6,352 nucleotides of DNA from CALACW01 sp002431305 (GCA_937890355.1 CALACW010000122.1:1-6352), one strand, 5' to 3'; numbered from the stretch's first letter, positions 1 to 6,072 are shown. Made by a program: numbers and translations. Notes: a model not told the origin generated them from the letters alone.

Positions 1-1
1 G

Positions 2-352
2 CACAGAATTCTGTCGCCGAAAAAACACGTTGAGAAAACATACCGCGTAACGCTCCGTGCGGATATAACCCGGGATGAAGCCGAAATGATAAGGGAAGGG
101 CTTTTGCTCAACGGCGAAAAACTTCTTCCCGCAAAAATAAGAAAACTTGACGGAGAACACGTTTACGAGGTCGTTCTGAAAGAGGGACGGTATCATCAGA
201 TAAAAAGGATGTTTGCAAGATTTTCAAACGAGGTTACCGCGCTTGAACGTACGGCAATGGGAAACCTTGAACTTGACAGCTCGTTAAAACGCGGAGAGTA
301 CCGCGAAATGACGGCCGAGGAAATAATGAAAGCCGAAATGAAAACCAAATAA
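2..352 (+). CDS. rsuA: Pseudouridine synthase, RsuA family (C-terminal part)
   Basis: This is the 3' part of a gene whose start lies left of the window; the frame is open from base 2 and gives 116 residues before TAA at 350-352. Members of the family isomerise a specific uridine of rRNA to pseudouridine; RsuA acts on U516 of 16S rRNA in the cytoplasm. The visible part starts with an HRILSPKKHVEKTY-like stretch and contains EGRYHQIKRMF, both hallmarks of the RsuA/RluB/RluE/RluF branch. It ends with the usual LELDSSLKRGEYREMTAEE tail. The N-terminal S4 domain and the catalytic Asp would lie upstream, so activity cannot be judged. An internal ATG at base 86 is not a credible start because the conserved frame extends above it. 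The RsuA subtype is favoured over RluB/E/F by the SPKKHVEK motif and tail, but the exact target is inferred. Confidence 0.87.
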   Translation, partial: HRILSPKKHVEKTYRVTLRADITRDEAEMIREGLLLNGEKLLPAKIRKLDGEHVYEVVLKEGRYHQIKRMFARFSNEVTALERTAMGNLELDSSLKRGEYREMTAEEIMKAEMKTK

Positions 353-361
353 CTATTCGTT

Positions 362-415
362 AAAATACACAACACGCAATGTTACAAAAAACGACATTGA
401 ATGTTGTGTATTTTT
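362..415 (+). terminator. Hairpin terminator after the pseudouridine synthase gene
   Basis: A perfect 13-bp outer stem pairs 362-374 (AAAATACACAACA) with 402-414. Inside it a 6-bp stem pairs 377-382 (CAATGT) with 394-399 around an 11-nt loop. The 3' arm ends in a short T run (411-415). It starts 9 bases after the stop codon, where an intrinsic terminator is expected. Because the outer stem begins with A's and ends with T's, it could also work on the opposite strand. The stem is AT-rich and the T tract is partly inside the stem, so its strength is uncertain. Confidence 0.7.
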
Positions 416-458
416 ACCCATAAAAAAGGACGATTTAATTAAAATATCAAATTAATTT

Positions 459-478
459 AAAAAAAACGGCTTTTTTTT
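459..478. repeat. A8-CGGC-T8 inverted repeat
   Basis: Eight A's (459-466) and eight T's (471-478) flank CGGC, in an AT-rich stretch (about 420-500) just upstream of the -35 box at 490. It could act as an UP-like or bent-DNA element for the downstream promoter, or as a weak second termination site. With only A:T pairs and a 4-nt loop, stable hairpin formation is doubtful. Confidence 0.3.
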
Positions 479-489
479 ATCGGTTTTAC

Positions 490-517
490 TTGAAAAATTT
501 TTAGAAATGTGTACAAT
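490..517 (+). promoter_or_regulatory. Candidate sigma-A promoter of the regulator-ftsEX operon
   Basis: TTGAAA (490-495) and TACAAT (512-517) are separated by 16 bp, a good match to a housekeeping promoter. It lies about 65 bases upstream of the first start codon of the cluster, with A/T tracts above the -35 box. No other equally good promoter is visible in the 230-base gap at 353-582, and gaps between later genes are too short to hold obvious ones. An imperfect inverted repeat, TGTACAAT-n5-ATGATACA (510-530, 6 of 8 positions match), overlaps the -10 box and could be an operator. Confidence 0.5.
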
Positions 518-582
518 GTAAAATGATACAGTAGTAAAATTGCATAAATCTATAAATCAATATTATTCCGGAGGTCAAAATC

Positions 583-1671
583 ATGTCAAACAGACTTTTC
601 CAGAGCGTTATTCATCAGATGAAAGACGCAGTAGACAGAACAATAGGCGTTATCGACGAGTCCGGCAGCATTATCGCATGCAGTGAATTGGGCAGAATCG
701 GCGAGGCTCTCGGTCCGTCGGTCAGCGAAGCTGTATTTTCGACCGTAGGCAGCGTAAGCTCGGGCGATCTTCTTTTCAGAAGTTTCGGTTCCTCGGTTCA
801 TCCCGAGTATGCCGTATTTGTTGAGGGCACGGATGAACTTGCCGAAAAATATATCGGAATTCTCGCGGTTTCCATAGGAAACATAAAGCAGTATTACGAT
901 GAGAAGTACAATAAGGGCAACTTTATTAAAAACGTTATGCTCGACAATATTCTTCCCGGTGATATTCTTCTGAAAGCCCGCGAGCTTCATTTTAACAACG
1001 ATACATGCAGGGCCGTCCTTCTCGTAAGAGTAAGCGACCCGGGTGATTCCGCCGTATTTGATACAATTCAGAATCTTTTCCCCGACAAGACGAAGGATTT
1101 CGTTATCAATATAAACGAAACTGATATCGCTCTCGTTAAGGAAGTTAACCCCAATATTGACGCAAGAGACCTCGAAAAGCTCGCGCGTTCAGTTGCTGAC
1201 GCTTTGGGCAACGATTATTATACCCGTACGCTCGTCGGCATCGGCACGGCAGTAGTCGGCATCAAGGATCTTGCCCGCTCGTTTAAAGAGGCTCAGGTTG
1301 CTCTCGAGGTCGGCAAGGTATTCGATACCGAAAAAGCTATCGTAAGCTATGAAAATCTCGGTATCGCGAGACTTATTTATCAGCTTCCCACGACTCTGTG
1401 CGAGATGTTCTTAAAGGAAGTATTCAAGAGAGGTTCAATCGACAGTCTCGATCATGAAACGCTCTTCACCATTCAGAAATTCTTTGAAAACAATCTTAAC
1501 GTATCCGAGACTTCGAGAAAACTTTTCGTTCACAGAAACACTCTCGTTTACAGACTTGAAAAAATCAGAAAACTTACCGGTCTCGATTTAAGAGAATTTG
1601 ACGACGCTATCGTATTCAAAGTCGCTCTCATGGTTAAGAAATATCTTGACGCGAATCCCGTTAAGTATTGA
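583..1671 (+). CDS. PucR/CdaR-type helix-turn-helix transcriptional regulator
   Basis: This 362-residue cytoplasmic protein has the layout of the CdaR/PucR family. Residues about 1-115 form an N-terminal sensor-like region with IGVIDESGSIIA and a following GRIG, resembling the PAS/diacid-recognition segment of CdaR. A middle CdaR GGDEF-like domain spans roughly 130-260. The C-terminal PucR-type HTH lies at about 294-354, with VSETSRKLFVHRNTLVYRLE containing the recognition helix (H317-R-N-T-L-V-Y-R324). Proteins with this HTH bind DNA and usually activate or repress nearby genes in response to a small molecule; the ligand here cannot be read from sequence. The start is supported by GGAGG at 570-574, 8 nt upstream of the ATG. 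It is the first gene of the cluster, 29 bases before ftsE, so it probably controls its own operon. That target is inference. Confidence 0.87.
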   Translation: MSNRLFQSVIHQMKDAVDRTIGVIDESGSIIACSELGRIGEALGPSVSEAVFSTVGSVSSGDLLFRSFGSSVHPEYAVFVEGTDELAEKYIGILAVSIGNIKQYYDEKYNKGNFIKNVMLDNILPGDILLKARELHFNNDTCRAVLLVRVSDPGDSAVFDTIQNLFPDKTKDFVININETDIALVKEVNPNIDARDLEKLARSVADALGNDYYTRTLVGIGTAVVGIKDLARSFKEAQVALEVGKVFDTEKAIVSYENLGIARLIYQLPTTLCEMFLKEVFKRGSIDSLDHETLFTIQKFFENNLNVSETSRKLFVHRNTLVYRLEKIRKLTGLDLREFDDAIVFKVALMVKKYLDANPVKY

Positions 1672-1700
1672 TTTCAATGAAAATTTAAGGATTAAACACT

Positions 1701-2633
1701 ATGGTAGAATTCAGAAACGTAACAAAGGTTTACTCAAACGGGCATAAAGCGCTCGATAACGTAAGCCTGAGTATCGATAAGGGCGAATTCGTATTCGTCG
1801 TCGGCGCGTCCGGCGCGGGTAAGAGTACGTTCCTGAAACTCATAATGCGTGAGGAAGTGCCCACGAGCGGTTCTGTAAACATCAACGGCTACGAGCTTAA
1901 CACGATGAAACGCAGGGATATCCCTTATTTCAGGCGCACAATGGGTATCGTTTTTCAGGATTTCCGTCTCATTCCGAACATGGAGGTCTATGATAACGTT
2001 GCGTTCGCTCTGCGCGTTACGGGCGCGAAGGAACGCGATATAAGAAAAAGAGTCTGCTACGCTTTGAGCATGGTCGGTCTTTCCTCAAAGATTCACTCCA
2101 TGCCTCAGGAGCTTTCGGGCGGAGAACAGCAGAGAGTTGCGATCGCCAGAGCGCTTGTAAACAAAGCGGATTTGATAATCGCGGACGAGCCTACGGGTAA
2201 CATCGACCCCGCTATGTCCGTCGAAATTATGGAGCTTTTAAATCACATAAACGCGGCTCACGGAACCACCATCGTAATGGTTACGCACGCGCACGACCTC
2301 GTAAAACAGTACGACCACAGAGTCGTTGTTTTAAGAGACGGCAAACTCGTTGTCGACAGCAAGGATAAGGACGCGGTTATTCCGTTCTTAAACGAGAACG
2401 AGCATGCCGCCGAGGCGGGATATTACGAACCGCCCAACGAGTTCGAGGACGTAGAGGCGTTTATCAGAAACTACGGCAAGAGCAGTATGCGCCCCGAGGC
2501 GGATTTCTACGCGAGCACGCAGGTTGAAATTGAGGAAGACATAACCGTATCGGCAGATGACGGCGCAGTCATAGACAGTACAAACGGCGAATCCTCTCCG
2601 TCGGAAAACACGGAGGTAAAGGAAGATGAGTAA
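1701..2633 (+). CDS. ftsE: Cell division ATP-binding protein FtsE
   Basis: FtsE is the cytoplasmic ABC ATPase of the FtsEX complex, which couples ATP hydrolysis to activation of a peptidoglycan hydrolase outside the membrane. All motifs are present: Walker A GASGAGKST (35-43), Q-loop in VFQDFRLIPN (Q86), signature LSGGEQQR (138-145), Walker B LIIADE (158-163), D-loop GNID (166-169) and switch His196. VFQDFRL and a core of about 225 residues are typical of FtsE rather than other LolD-like ATPases, and FtsX follows directly. The protein is 310 residues; about 85 C-terminal residues (226-310) are extra. This tail has 23 Asp/Glu against 4 Lys/Arg by my count and looks low-complexity in its last 40 residues. 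The start has AAGGA at 1687-1691, 9 nt upstream. The last 8 bases overlap ftsX. Confidence 0.96.
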   Translation: MVEFRNVTKVYSNGHKALDNVSLSIDKGEFVFVVGASGAGKSTFLKLIMREEVPTSGSVNINGYELNTMKRRDIPYFRRTMGIVFQDFRLIPNMEVYDNVAFALRVTGAKERDIRKRVCYALSMVGLSSKIHSMPQELSGGEQQRVAIARALVNKADLIIADEPTGNIDPAMSVEIMELLNHINAAHGTTIVMVTHAHDLVKQYDHRVVVLRDGKLVVDSKDKDAVIPFLNENEHAAEAGYYEPPNEFEDVEAFIRNYGKSSMRPEADFYASTQVEIEEDITVSADDGAVIDSTNGESSPSENTEVKEDE

Positions 2634-3558
2634 GAAAAACAGAGTCGGCAGGGTGAGTTCAAAATATCTTACCCGCGAGGGATTCAGAAATATCAGAGTT
2701 CACAAGCTGATGAGTCTTGCTTCCGTTACCGTACTGCTCGCATGCCTTGTTATAATCGGAAGCGCATTTTTAATTTATGTCAATATTAACGCCGTTATCG
2801 CAAAAGTCGGCGAACAGAATGTCATAATGGTATTCTCCGACGACAGCACGGACGAGGCTTCTCTCAAAGCATTGGGAGAAAAAATCAAAGCCGTGCCAGC
2901 GGTTACGGACTGTCAATATATTTCGAATGTCGACGCGTTCAGCGGTATTCTAAACGAAATGGGCGAATCGGCTTCGGTTTTCGAGGGCGAGGACGGCAGT
3001 TTCCTGCCTAACGCATATAAGGTTACGATAGGCGATATGTCACAGTTTGACGCGACTGTTTCGGCTATCAGACAAATGGATAATGTTTTGAGCATAAGAG
3101 AGAACAGCGAGCTTGCCGGAAAACTCGTTACAATTAAAACGGCGATAGGCTATCTGTTCGGAAGCATGGTTATCGTTCTGTTCGTCGTTGCGCTGTTTAT
3201 TATAGCGAATACGGTCAGAATTACGATGTTCTCAAGAAAGCTCGAAATAAGCATTATGAAAGCCGTCGGAGCTACAAACAGCTTTATCCGCTGGCCGTTC
3301 ATTATCGAGGGTATGGTTTTAGGCGTTATCGCCGCGGTGCTTGCGTTCGGAGTTTTATCCGGATTCTATGCGCTTGCGGGCAATGTATTCGCAGAATTAT
3401 TCAATCTCTTAAACGGACAGATCGTTCCTTACGGCAAATATATGTGGTACATCCTCGCGGCATACTTGTTTATCGGTATTTTTACCGGCGTGTTCGGAAG
3501 CAGTATTTCCCTCGGAAAGTATCTCAAGGAACACGGAAAGGTTGTTGAAAATGACTAA
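2626..3558 (+). CDS. ftsX: Cell division protein FtsX (permease-like subunit)
   Basis: FtsX is the membrane half of FtsEX; it does not transport but passes conformational change to an extracellular hydrolase. The 310 residues show the standard plan. A cytoplasmic N-terminus carries YLTREGFRNIRVHK (14-27), followed by TM1 at about 28-53. An extracellular domain at about 54-170 includes LPNAYKVTIGDMSQFD. TM2 lies at about 173-195, a cytoplasmic loop contains KLEISIMKAVGAT (205-217), and TM3 (about 226-250) and TM4 (about 273-295) follow. The length is normal for the Gram-positive family. GGAGG at 2612-2616 lies 9 nt before the ATG, inside the end of ftsE. The gene overlaps ftsE by 8 nt (2626-2633) and the next gene by 8 nt (3551-3558), which suggests translational coupling and fixed subunit ratios. 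Confidence 0.96.
   Translation: MSKKNRVGRVSSKYLTREGFRNIRVHKLMSLASVTVLLACLVIIGSAFLIYVNINAVIAKVGEQNVIMVFSDDSTDEASLKALGEKIKAVPAVTDCQYISNVDAFSGILNEMGESASVFEGEDGSFLPNAYKVTIGDMSQFDATVSAIRQMDNVLSIRENSELAGKLVTIKTAIGYLFGSMVIVLFVVALFIIANTVRITMFSRKLEISIMKAVGATNSFIRWPFIIEGMVLGVIAAVLAFGVLSGFYALAGNVFAELFNLLNGQIVPYGKYMWYILAAYLFIGIFTGVFGSSISLGKYLKEHGKVVEND
3537..3541 (+). promoter_or_regulatory. Ribosome binding site that sets the M23 peptidase start
   Basis: AAAGG (within GGAAAGG, 3535-3541) lies 9 nt before ATG 3551. It directly abuts an in-frame TTG at 3542, so that upstream TTG cannot be the start. This places the start inside the end of ftsX. Confidence 0.65.
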
Positions 3559-4879
3559 GAAGCATTTTTCATCCGTTCTGACGAGAGCGGGCGCCATGGT
3601 TATGACTGCCGTTATGACCGTTGCCGGAGCGTTTATATGGAACGTTTCCGATGCGTCGGCGGCATCGGTTCAGGATAAAAAGGATCAGATTGCGTCGTAT
3701 GAGGAAAAGATAAAGGCGGCGGAGAGCAAGGTTTCGTCATTAAAAGGCGATATGAGCAAGACGAAGGATTATATTACCGAGCTCGACGCTCAGATTTCCG
3801 ATTATGAAGCGCAGATACAGCTTTTGCAGTCGGATATAGACGCGTATCAGAAGGATATCGATACCTTGCAGGCGGATATCGACAAGAAAACGGCGCAGAT
3901 AAATGAACTCAACAAAAAAATTGAGGATAACAAAAAAGAGATAGAGAACCTGAAGGCGGAGATTGAAAAGCAGAAAAACGAGCTTAAGTCGCAGGTCAGA
4001 AATATATATATGTCCGGCGAAACGTCGTCGCTCGAAGTTCTGTTATGCTCAAAAGACTTTTCCGATTTCCTCGTTAAACAGCAGTATGTAAGTTCGCTTG
4101 CGGACTATGAGCAGTCGCTTATCGACTCTATTAACGAAACGGTTAAGCAGATACACGAGCTTAACGAACAGATTGAAGATCAGACCGTGAAGATAGAGAC
4201 GGCGAAAGCCGAGGTTGCAAAACAACAGTCCGAGGTTAAGGAAAAACAGGCTGTTGTCAAAGAACAGCAGTCCGAAGTTGATTCAAAGCAGGCTATTGTT
4301 GAAACAAAGCGAAGTGACGCAAAAGCGCAGTTAAACGCTCTTACCGCTTCAAAGGAGCAGTACCAGTCGAGCATAGAGCAGTATGAGAAAGACATTAAAG
4401 CTCTCGAGGCTCAGATACAGAAGGAACTTGCCAGCAGAGGTTCGACCGGTTCTGGTTCTCTTATCGGAGGCGGAAAACTCCAGTGGCCTCTTCATTATTC
4501 CGGATGCTATATAAGCTCGGGCATGGTAGCCAGAACCAACCCCGTTACAGGCAGAAGCGAAACACACGGCGGTATCGATATCTGCGTGTCGGGCGGTTCG
4601 TACGGAAAGGCAATTTCCGCGGCGGCTGCGGGAACGGTTATCACCGCGTCGTATCACTACAGCTACGGCAACTATGTCATGATTGACCACGGCAACGGTC
4701 TTGCAACGCTTTACGCACATTGCAGTTCTCTTGCCGTAGGCGCGGGACAGTCGGTATCGGCGGGACAGACGATAGCGTATGTCGGCGACACCGGATATGT
4801 CAGCGGACCTCATCTTCATTTTGAGGTCAGAGTTAACGGACAGAGAACAAATCCTTTGAATTATGTCTCAATGCCGTGA
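3551..4879 (+). CDS. Secreted coiled-coil M23 (LytM) peptidoglycan peptidase, EnvC family
   Basis: This 442-residue protein starts with a signal peptide: basic MTKK, a hydrophobic stretch to about residue 30, and likely cleavage after DASA (A37). A long coiled coil follows (about 40-145 and 190-295). Between its arms the segment SGETSSLEVLLCSKDFSDFL matches the hinge region of PcsB/EnvC-type coiled coils. The C-terminal LytM/M23 domain (about 312-442) keeps the zinc ligands H339 and D343 (HGGID), H423 in HLHFE (421-425), and the catalytic-type H390 (YAHC) and H421. E. coli EnvC lost these residues and only activates amidases; here they are present, so the protein is probably itself an endopeptidase cutting peptide cross-links. 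Its position directly after ftsX, overlapping it by 8 nt, makes it the likely FtsEX-controlled hydrolase, the role of CwlO in Bacillus and PcsB in streptococci. The partner role is inference. Confidence 0.92.
   Translation: MTKKHFSSVLTRAGAMVMTAVMTVAGAFIWNVSDASAASVQDKKDQIASYEEKIKAAESKVSSLKGDMSKTKDYITELDAQISDYEAQIQLLQSDIDAYQKDIDTLQADIDKKTAQINELNKKIEDNKKEIENLKAEIEKQKNELKSQVRNIYMSGETSSLEVLLCSKDFSDFLVKQQYVSSLADYEQSLIDSINETVKQIHELNEQIEDQTVKIETAKAEVAKQQSEVKEKQAVVKEQQSEVDSKQAIVETKRSDAKAQLNALTASKEQYQSSIEQYEKDIKALEAQIQKELASRGSTGSGSLIGGGKLQWPLHYSGCYISSGMVARTNPVTGRSETHGGIDICVSGGSYGKAISAAAAGTVITASYHYSYGNYVMIDHGNGLATLYAHCSSLAVGAGQSVSAGQTIAYVGDTGYVSGPHLHFEVRVNGQRTNPLNYVSMP
4223..4306 (+). repeat. Two 42-bp imperfect tandem repeats in the coiled coil
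   Basis: Units 4223-4264 and 4265-4306 encode 14-residue blocks QQSEVKEKQAVVKE and QQSEVDSKQAIVET, two heptads each. This suggests a recent in-frame lengthening of the coiled-coil arm. Codons differ at several synonymous sites, so the duplication is not brand new. Confidence 0.6.
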
Positions 4880-4915
4880 TTTTAATTTTAAACATTACCG
4901 AGGGGTGAAAGTCTT

Positions 4916-5818
4916 ATGAATAAAAAGATTTCCCTTGGCCTGACGGCTGCAATCGCTTTAACGGCGGTTGCAGTTTCTGTCATTGCCACGGTTTTTGTCA
5001 CGCTCTTCTTTTATAACAGGGTTGTTTCGGATATTTCGGACAAATCCGCAATGTACGCGTCTCTTGCAAGAGTTGACGAGATTGTAAGAAAAAATTATTA
5101 CTACGCGTCGGACGATAAAAAGCTGTCGCAGTCACTGGTCTCGGGATATATTAATGCGCTCGGCGTGGATAATAAATATATGAACGCCGAAGAATACGAA
5201 CAGTATAAACGCGAAAAATCGTCCTCGGAGGTTAAAAGCGTTGAGTATGACAAAAAGGATTCGTATGCGTATATAAGAGTTGAACGTTTTTATGATTCGG
5301 CAGTCGATGAGTTTAAATCAGCGCTCGAAAAAGCGTCGTCCGATTCCGTGACGGGAATAATAATCGATTTGCGCGATGTTTCGGACGGTGACAGCGAGTC
5401 GGCGGTTAAAACGGCGGATATGATAGTTCCGCTGGGCGCCGACAAGGAAAAGGCGCTTGCCTATGCGTCTGACAAGGACGGGGAGACGGTTAAAATATGG
5501 TCGGCTGATTCCGCCGATATTTCGCTCGATATTGTTCTTCTTATTAACGAAAATACATCAGGAGCCGCCGAGCTTTTTACTGCGGTGCTGACTGGGTACG
5601 GCAAGGCTGTGACCGTGGGCGCAAAGACCGCGGGGAACGGGCTGTACAGCGAAATTTTTGAACTTGAGGACGGCGGTGCGTTAAAACTGAGCGTGGCGGA
5701 GCTGGTTCCGTACGGCGGTAAGGTGTTTAACGAGGTCGGCATTACGCCCGATACGGAATTCTCGGGTACGGACGAGGAGTTTATACAAAAGGGTATACAG
5801 ACGTTAAAGGGCGAATGA
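4916..5818 (+). CDS. Membrane-anchored S41 (CtpA-like) family protein, probable pseudoprotease
   Basis: This 300-residue protein has a short basic N-terminus, one transmembrane anchor (about 7-33) and the rest probably outside the cell. The S41 fold is recognisable: a helical LARVDEIVRKNYYYAS start, SYAYIRVERF (116-125), IIIDLR (148-153), LLINENTSGAAELFTAVLTGYGKA, VGAKTAGNG and GITPD. In active family members the NE-region reads like NxSASASE or NTASAAE with a catalytic Ser, and 25 residues on comes FGKG with the catalytic Lys. Here the positions are G216 and N241, and the Gln four residues after Lys is S245. The NPGG segment after DLR is replaced by DVSDGD (154-159). The PDZ domain usually found after the helical part is absent; only about 20 residues join the two regions. 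A nearby S215 could only serve if the site had shifted. It starts 36 nt after the peptidase gene, with AGGGG at 4901-4905. Confidence 0.85.
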   Translation: MNKKISLGLTAAIALTAVAVSVIATVFVTLFFYNRVVSDISDKSAMYASLARVDEIVRKNYYYASDDKKLSQSLVSGYINALGVDNKYMNAEEYEQYKREKSSSEVKSVEYDKKDSYAYIRVERFYDSAVDEFKSALEKASSDSVTGIIIDLRDVSDGDSESAVKTADMIVPLGADKEKALAYASDKDGETVKIWSADSADISLDIVLLINENTSGAAELFTAVLTGYGKAVTVGAKTAGNGLYSEIFELEDGGALKLSVAELVPYGGKVFNEVGITPDTEFSGTDEEFIQKGIQTLKGE

Positions 5819-5842
5819 AAACGTTTGATAAATGATGATAAT

Positions 5843-5894
5843 AAAACGGACTGCGCGGATTGTAAAACATGAAGCGACGGTCCGTTTTGGCTTT
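5843..5894 (+). terminator. Hairpin terminator at the end of the ftsEX cluster
   Basis: AAAACGGAC (5843-5851) pairs perfectly with GTCCGTTTT (5880-5888). The stem may extend through 5852-5856 with 5874-5879 using a G:U pair and a bulged A. The 3' arm ends in TTTT followed by GGCTTT. It begins 24 bases after the last stop codon. The T tract is short and interrupted, so efficiency is uncertain. Confidence 0.6.
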
Positions 5895-5944
5895 AATGAG
5901 GGGGGATTGTTTTTTACAATTTTTGATATTTATATTATAATTAC

Positions 5945-5973
5945 TTGCAATTCTTGCTAATTGTTGTTATACT
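5945..5973 (+). promoter_or_regulatory. Candidate promoter upstream of the dockerin-like gene (distal)
   Basis: TTGCAA (5945-5950) and TATACT (5968-5973) have a 17-bp spacer, matching 4 of 6 and 5 of 6 consensus positions. It lies in the AT-rich gap after the cluster terminator. This region is so AT-rich that chance matches are likely; the 17-bp spacing is the main support. Confidence 0.38.
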
Positions 5974-6024
5974 TATACCATAACGGTAATTAATTGCATA
6001 TATTGCAGTGTACCATTTGTCAAG

Positions 6025-6041
6025 TACAATTTTGAATTGTA
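6025..6041. promoter_or_regulatory. Inverted repeat TACAATT-n3-AATTGTA, possible operator
   Basis: Perfect 7-bp arms (6025-6031 and 6035-6041) flank a 3-base centre, just upstream of the proximal -10 box at 6067. It could be a regulator binding site, but the AT-rich context raises the chance of coincidence. Confidence 0.3.
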
Positions 6042-6043
6042 GT

Positions 6044-6072
6044 GTTTAAATTCAAAAAAGGTTTAGTATAAT
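6044..6072 (+). promoter_or_regulatory. Candidate promoter upstream of the dockerin-like gene (proximal)
   Basis: A perfect TATAAT lies at 6067-6072, with a poor -35 hexamer (GTTTAA, 6044-6049) at 17-bp spacing. A weak -35 box with an inverted repeat just above it would fit an activator-dependent promoter, but that is inference. Transcription would start near 6079, leaving a leader of about 95 nt before ATG 6173. Confidence 0.4.

Noticed and set aside
86..352. ATG at 86 as the start of a small complete protein
   Set aside because: The same frame is open from base 2 and carries conserved RsuA-family residues above the ATG, so this is a gene cut by the window edge.
459..478. A8-CGGC-T8 as a second intrinsic terminator
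   Set aside because: The stem would be only A:T pairs with a 4-nt loop, and a much better hairpin already lies at 362-415. An A/T-tract element near the promoter is at least as likely.
3542..3550. Upstream in-frame TTG start for the M23 peptidase
   Set aside because: The AAAGG ribosome binding sequence ends at 3541, directly against this TTG, leaving no spacing. ATG 3551 has 9-nt spacing and gives the same overlap pattern as ftsE-ftsX.
4349..4819. Long antisense reading frame opposite the M23 domain
   Set aside because: It is Arg-rich, matches no family I recognise, has no ribosome binding site, and lies wholly inside a convincing conserved domain. The other antisense frames (586-990, 2913-3095, 3409-3597, 4180-4395, 5461-5742) and the plus-strand frame at 4483-4686 are shadows for the same reasons.
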